From the NCBI GenBank assembly GCA_947652115.1, contig OX393562.1:15188252-15252251 (forward strand): a DNA stretch of 64,000 nucleotides, given 5' to 3'. Position numbers and translations under genes: made by a program. Below the pieces are notes generated by a model. The model ran no database searches and had not been told where the DNA came from. It worked only from the letters and a program-made list of their open reading frames with translations. Source of the stretch: Blastomussa wellsi. Lineage: Eukaryota; Cnidaria; Anthozoa; Scleractinia; Plerogyridae. Below, piece by piece: positions 59,416 to 64,000 of the stretch; position 1 is the stretch's first letter; each line of letters opens with the position of its first letter.

Positions 59416-60045
59416 AGACAAAACAATACCTGTAGCCGAAAACGCTTATACATAGTATTAAAATATCATCATTCAGTAGTTATTAACGGTGTCAGATCCG
59501 AATAAATATTGTAATCTGAATTTGTATCAAATTTTCAAAATAACACACTTCGATCATGTTGCGTCGCGTCAAAAGTCTCAAAATTTTGGGCAAATTCGTG
59601 AACCAAAAAGTACACCTGGTACATGGATTTACCTGCCAAAACTATTTTTATGATAAAGAATATCACTTCATCTAGGCTTTTATGGAATAGCTAGCTTGGG
59701 TAAATAAAACGGAAAAAATTGAGAGCGACTTGTAAACAAGGTACTCGTTTCGTGCTGCGATTATTACCACCAACATTGAAGAAGAGAAGTTCGTCTGCGG
59801 GTCAAATCTGCCATAAAATAGAGCTTGAGTTTCCTTTAACTTGTTTTAAATTTAACATGAAGTCTCCCTGACATTTTTAGCACACGTTTATTTTGAATTA
59901 CAAACTGAATTACATCTGGTAGTTAGCTAGATCTCACAATGCACGCAGCGAAAAATATCAGTTTATAAATCGGTATCGAGTGAAATCTTTCAAAATTTAC
60001 AGGAATACACGGTTAGCTAAATGCATGAAATTAACTATTTCTTAC

Positions 60046-60263
60046 CTTAGTCTAGCCCTATCTTGATGAAAAATGGTAAATATTGCAGCTGGGGTTACGA
60101 CAGACGTGAGAGTCGTTTTGCGCTTGGCTTGGTGTACGATGAGTCCCCACGTTCTAAAATGCTCCGCCAAGTCACCGAGTTCAAAAATATCAGTTGTCGG
60201 GGTTGCTGCATGTACCTTATTTTCATTCTTCTGGTCGATTCTGGTCCTGATAAACGAATTCAT
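60046..60263 (-). CDS. Possible first coding exon of an unrecognised minus-strand gene
   Basis: ATG at 60263 opens a 72-codon frame ending at a good donor (CTAAGGTAAGAA). It reads MNSFIRTRIDQKNE..., then DIFELGDLAEHFRTWGLIVH and TTLTSVVTPAAIFTIFHQDR. An acceptor near 59794 could add RTSLLQCWW and a stop in phase, but this is weak. It lies between the two inverted repeat copies. Overlapping plus-strand frames are shorter and less protein-like. No family is recognised. Confidence 0.27.
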
Positions 60264-60679
60264 CTTTAATTTAAAAACGGATGAGTACTAGTAATGTGTT
60301 TCGGATTCAGGTTATCGCTTTACTGGACAGTTGGCGTGTCTTTAATCAGACAAAATGCTTGCAAGTCAAGTTTTGCTTCTCTTGAAGCAGTCTTGACAGA
60401 ATTGAGGGCCACCAGCAGTTTACACGGAGCTACACGAGTGACGCCCGGCCTCAGAGAAGGCATTTCAAGAAATATAACCTTAGCCACGCTACCAGGCCAA
60501 CAAGATAGATGGCTCTCAGGTGTGCAAGTATTCATTCCCAGTCTTCTGTTGCTGTCAGTGATACGCGACCCGTTGAATCATGTAGCTCATGTGAGCAGTT
60601 GGCAATAGGCTTCCGTCAATCAAAATTTTATAAGGTCATGATACTGCGTAGTGTTCTTAGGCACGACTCTTGATCCTCA

Positions 60680-60815
60680 TAGTTCCTTCTCCACCCAGGG
60701 GTACCGACAAAATAATGCTGGGGGGGGGGGGGGTAACCCTGCCATGTACACGCATCCCATCCATGGGGGAGTAGAAATTTTCATAGCCGCTTCATGCTGG
60801 GGACTTAATTCGGAT
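60680..60815 (+). mobile_element. SINE tail fragment
   Basis: TTCTCCACCCAGGGGTACC, a G-run, GGTAACCCTGCCATGTAC, CATCCCATCCATGGGGGAGT and TCATAGCCGCTTCATG follow the order seen in the SINE at 35712-35970. The tRNA-like head is missing. Confidence 0.65.
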
Positions 60816-60889
60816 CTGACATCGCTTAATAACTGCTGAAAGATGATATTTTAATAAAATTTAAAAGCTTTTTCTACTTAAGGTATTGA

Positions 60890-61145
60890 TTTGTAATGAT
60901 AGCATTCGAAAAAAGTGGAATTTCAGCGTCGAGTTTGGAACTCCGAGCGGCCAAATACGAAAAGCCGTTTCGACAAAAATATAAAAATCGAAAGAAACTC
61001 AAGGTCGCATTCTTGATAAACCCCTTCATCCTGACAAAATTTGAGAAAGTCGAATTTTTCTATCCTGCACAGGAATAGGAGGTCCTTATAGCATGTTGCA
61101 CTGACTCGAGTGCAGTAACATGGGCGGGGTGGGTGAGGGTTTCCT
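60890..61145. repeat. Dispersed repeat, copy 2 of the inverted pair
   Basis: Reverse-complement partner of 59160-59415. A long minus-strand frame (60923-61459) runs through it but follows the repeat and has low-complexity Phe-rich parts, so it is not called as a gene. Confidence 0.72.
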
Positions 61146-62861
61146 TGAAACGATGATTGATCCAGAAATTTTAACAAAGAAAAGAAAAAAAAAATGAAAA
61201 AACTAAAAATTAGGATTGAGCGATAATCCCTTTCCAATTTCTCCCAATTACTTATGCGAATGTTATGCAGACTAGTTTGCTGACAAGTTAGCTTGTACCC
61301 AGGGATAAACGGTGAGGTGGTTGCCTTGGGACTTGAACGCCTTGACAAAAATTCAGCATATAATTTATTACTATAATATTTACCCACAAAAAACCCCAGC
61401 TGCTCCACTAAAGAGAATTCAACCCACATTGAAACATAATGCGGCTGTAAAGAGGACAATTTTCTTTGAAAATTGAATCAAAAGGCACAATGTTGTCGTT
61501 TCAAATTTCAGGACGCCAAACACCACTCTTACATAGTCAAAACAGGCGATTAATTAAAAACTCCGGCTCTAGCAACGAATAATTAATGATCTTCACCTCT
61601 ATGCGAAAAGAAAACAAGGCATGTTCGGTACTAAAAACCCTAGTTTTTACAGCGTTCCGTTGATGTCTCAATATTCCACTGACTAGCTCTACTGACTAAC
61701 TCCAAAATTTTGCGTGACGGGGGAAAGTGAAGTGTTATTGATCACGAGAACGTGATGCGTGACGGAGGCTATTTGCATATTAGCTCTTTCGATTTTCGAC
61801 CGCGAAACAAACCTTGAAATCCCTCGTGATTCAGGAACGACTCACTTCAAGTTTCGCACCGGATTTTAAGTACAACGAACGCAGTAGGCTTCTGAAACCG
61901 TTCACTCCTAGCACTCAAGATTCACATTTTCACAAAAAGGGGTTTATGGATCATACCTTTTCAAACGGCGAATAAGAGCCTCTTAGCTGCTCTTAGAAGT
62001 CGATGAATAATCGAGCGGATTGTTTAGGCCAAGTACACGTCTTACATGAACGGTTTAAATCACGACTGATGAAGACTACCCTCTAATGAAGACATCTACA
62101 GTTGTCAACAAGCCCGAGTGCAAGATAAACCCGACATGGCGAATTTCATGTCGAACATTGCAATGATCTGATAACAACAGGTTAAATACACATGAAAATA
62201 CACAAAACGATGATTAATAAGCGCAACTACTTATTCCGCACCTGCTGTGTGCCGTTTTGAAGGGTTCAAATTTGTTACGTCGTCACATGTTTTATCCCAA
62301 AAAGGCCCCGAAATGCTAACTTTTTCAAAAACTGGGGTTGGAAAATATTTTCTGTCCAAACCAGCAACACGTTTTAAAATTTCCAAGTAAACTTGAAATG
62401 AATTATGACAGCTGAATATTTATACAAAGCACAATGGGGAAGCAAAACCAAACATTAACAGATCACAAAAGGACACCGCGAAATGCTAAAATTTCAAACA
62501 AGAATTATTTTCTTTTTTTTTCAAACTACTGCAACATCGCGTTTTAAAATTTCCAAGTAAATTTAAATCATGATAGATACCATATTGTTACAATGAACGG
62601 GGAATTTGTCGGCATGAATGAAGTCACCTTATTTAATGAATATAATTTACTTCAAATCAAAGGAAACTCGCTTGAAATAATACTCAACCAATTTAGAAAA
62701 ACACAAAACAGATAATTTAAACCGAGTAGAGCCACGGATGCATGGATTCGAATGAAGAAGATTGAGAAAGATTCATTGCAATTGGCAAGGTTGGAAAATT
62801 TAGCAGCGCACCTTTAGTCACAATAAAACAGCCTCACCGCTTCACGAAACTAAATAGATAT
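61146..62861. other. Intergenic DNA with a diverged tandem duplication
   Basis: About 62300-62390 and 62480-62575 share CCCCGAAATGCTAA- or CCGCGAAATGCTAA-type starts and an identical GTTTTAAAATTTCCAAGTAA block about 180 bp apart, an old tandem duplication. No gene is supported in the rest. Confidence 0.45.
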
Positions 62862-62867
62862 TTTATT
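62862..62867 (-). promoter_or_regulatory. Candidate poly(A) signal of the 63-kb minus-strand gene
   Basis: On the minus strand this is AATAAA, about 180 bases after the stop codon at 63049. Confidence 0.4.
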
Positions 62868-63048
62868 TGGCAATATAATTCTCTGTGCATTCGATTAAAT
62901 TGAAATGAAAAACGATCGGAAAGAGGAATCGCTTCCTCAGTCTTCCCACACTGGTAAAACTGGCGCAACCAGTTTACTCGCTACTTGGCGCAACTGAACT
63001 AATGGGAATAACAGCCGCATTGGTCAGCGGCTGAGGCAGATAAGTCGC

Positions 63049-63752
63049 CTACGAGGAACCATTTTTCTTGCCACTCAGGAGGCCCTTGAGGTTAACATTT
63101 ACAGGAATGCGCTCTCTTCTCTCCACGGGTGTAAGATTCATGCAAAATCTAGAAAGGACGAGATGCAATAAAACAGTTATGACAATACGATCAGTTTAAC
63201 TATGTCTTCATAATAACTAGTTTCGATCTTCAAAAAAGAAGACACGAAACGTATTAACTTAGCGAAGAGAAATTTGGTGGAATTTTTGGAACAAAAGGCA
63301 AGGGGTAACAGGCGGTACTGGACACCACTCGCACGGCATGCCGGGAGAAATCTTCGTCGGCGCTCAATTTCATACGATCGTCGGAGGGTAAACATCTCCG
63401 TAAGGTAAGAAAATATTGGGATATGATATCAGGGCTCCTTCGAAAGCAATCTATATCAAAAACTTCATACCAAAACTGTGGGACTCAAGGTATTCTTTGT
63501 GACCTCGTTTCACTCGAGTATAAGGCAAACGATCTCCCTATTCCCTCTCACTATTTTTCCGCGCGTTTTTCCTTTGCGCCGTTCCCCACTAACCGAACGC
63601 CTGGAACACAGCAACGAAATGGGAGATGATCCTGGCATAGAATGCTATGTTATTACACTGCTACATTACCTTTTGAACTCCTCGAGTTCACGCTCGGCTT
63701 CATCCATCTGCGTAAGCTTCTCAGTCTGGAAAAGACGAACGCGTGACAGCAT
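63049..63752 (-). CDS. Possible two-exon, 60-residue protein with a short coiled coil
   Basis: Exons 63752-63670 (ATG) and 63148-63049 (TAG) join in phase 2. Donor AAAGGTAATG and acceptor CCTTTCTAG are acceptable. The product starts MLSRVRLFQTEKLTQMDEAE, continues with a charged heptad-like helix (ERELEEFKR) and ends with a basic, Leu-containing tail (VERRERIPVNVNLKGLLSGK). It could be the complete small protein or the last part of a gene whose earlier exons lie beyond 64000. No family is recognised. Confidence 0.45.
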
Positions 63753-64000
63753 GGTGAGAAGCAATGCAATGCAATGCATACGATTGCCAAATAGTTCTCA
63801 GGCATTACGCGACCATCTCTCACCGTATTAGCTCGTGGGCAACAGATTGAGGGAGGGGGAGCGTGGAAATAAAATGCCCAGGAAAGGGAGGCTAAGATAG
63901 GCTATAGTTTTCATTTATTATTATCAATTACTAACCAAAAAGCAACATCGTTTTCCTTTAGTTTTCAAAGTGTCCGTAGTGACCGTAAAATGCCTACCTC
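63753..64000. other. Window end, no supported gene
   Basis: A GCAATGCAATGCAATGCAT short tandem at about 63761 lies upstream of the minus-strand ATG. No exon is recognised in the remainder. Confidence 0.35.

Noticed and set aside
60923..61459. 178-codon minus-strand ORF
   Set aside because: It runs through a dispersed repeat and a Phe-rich A/T tract; no family signal, and the repeat partner has stops in the same frame.
63210..63403. Plus-strand Arg-rich exon-like frame ending at AAGGTAAGAA
   Set aside because: Good donor, but no convincing acceptor and low-complexity Arg content; it overlaps the intron of the minus-strand candidate gene.

Overview
The window looks like an AT-rich invertebrate nuclear genome, most likely an anthozoan cnidarian such as a stony coral or relative. 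The genes are split into short exons with GT-AG introns. They include an invertebrate-type TRPV channel, a PIM-type kinase, a TRAF-type zinc-finger protein and a DUF229 sulfatase-fold membrane protein. Between them lie many small inverted-repeat elements, tRNA-derived SINE pieces, Penelope-like and CR1/L2-like retroelement remnants and minisatellites. There is no bacterial or viral gene organisation. The taxonomic call is an inference from gene and repeat style. All exons were assembled by eye from reading frame, splice signals and intron phase, without transcript evidence.

Layout. 0.7-5.2 kb (+): last six exons of a TRPV channel, ending inside a 32-bp minisatellite. 5.5-8.9 kb: inverted-repeat and SINE elements. 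8.9-12.2 kb (+): complete nine-exon PIM-like kinase gene. 12.6-16.2 kb: repeats, including hammerhead-like Penelope fragments and a 440-bp foldback. 16.3-18.2 kb (-): 3' part of a gene with a possible ubiquitin-like domain and a Lys/Arg-rich C terminus. 18.8-19.0 kb: 200-bp assembly gap. 19.4-22.1 kb (+): 3' part of a TRAF-type zinc-finger gene. The last two genes point away from each other. 23.0-26.6 kb (-): an unrecognised short gene whose large intron holds a 24-bp satellite. 29.3-31.1 kb (+): an unrecognised acidic ORF with a poly(A) signal, bracketed by blocks of a ~100-bp satellite. 33.1-36.2 kb (+): a possible tiny multi-exon gene followed by decayed exon-like copies. 36.2-43.8 kb: a large foldback element with a (TAA)n tract, then 3.6 kb of a 34-bp minisatellite. 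45.4-46.4 kb: decayed Lys-rich repeats. 46.5-47.3 kb: a Penelope-like remnant with a GIY-YIG endonuclease fragment and an intact-core hammerhead motif. 49.0-49.7 kb (-): LINE fragment. 50.8-51.3 kb (-): two weak exons. 53.2-57.6 kb (-): complete three-exon DUF229 gene. 58-61 kb: repeats. 63.0-63.8 kb (-): a possible two-exon, 60-residue gene.

The best-supported genes are TRPV, PIM-like, DUF229, TRAF-type and the possible ubiquitin-like gene. They do not form one pathway. The only suggestive pairing is the divergent TRAF-type and ubiquitin-like pair. The most unusual structures are the hammerhead-bearing Penelope remnant, the 3.6-kb minisatellite next to a foldback element, and several small phase-consistent genes that I cannot assign to any family.
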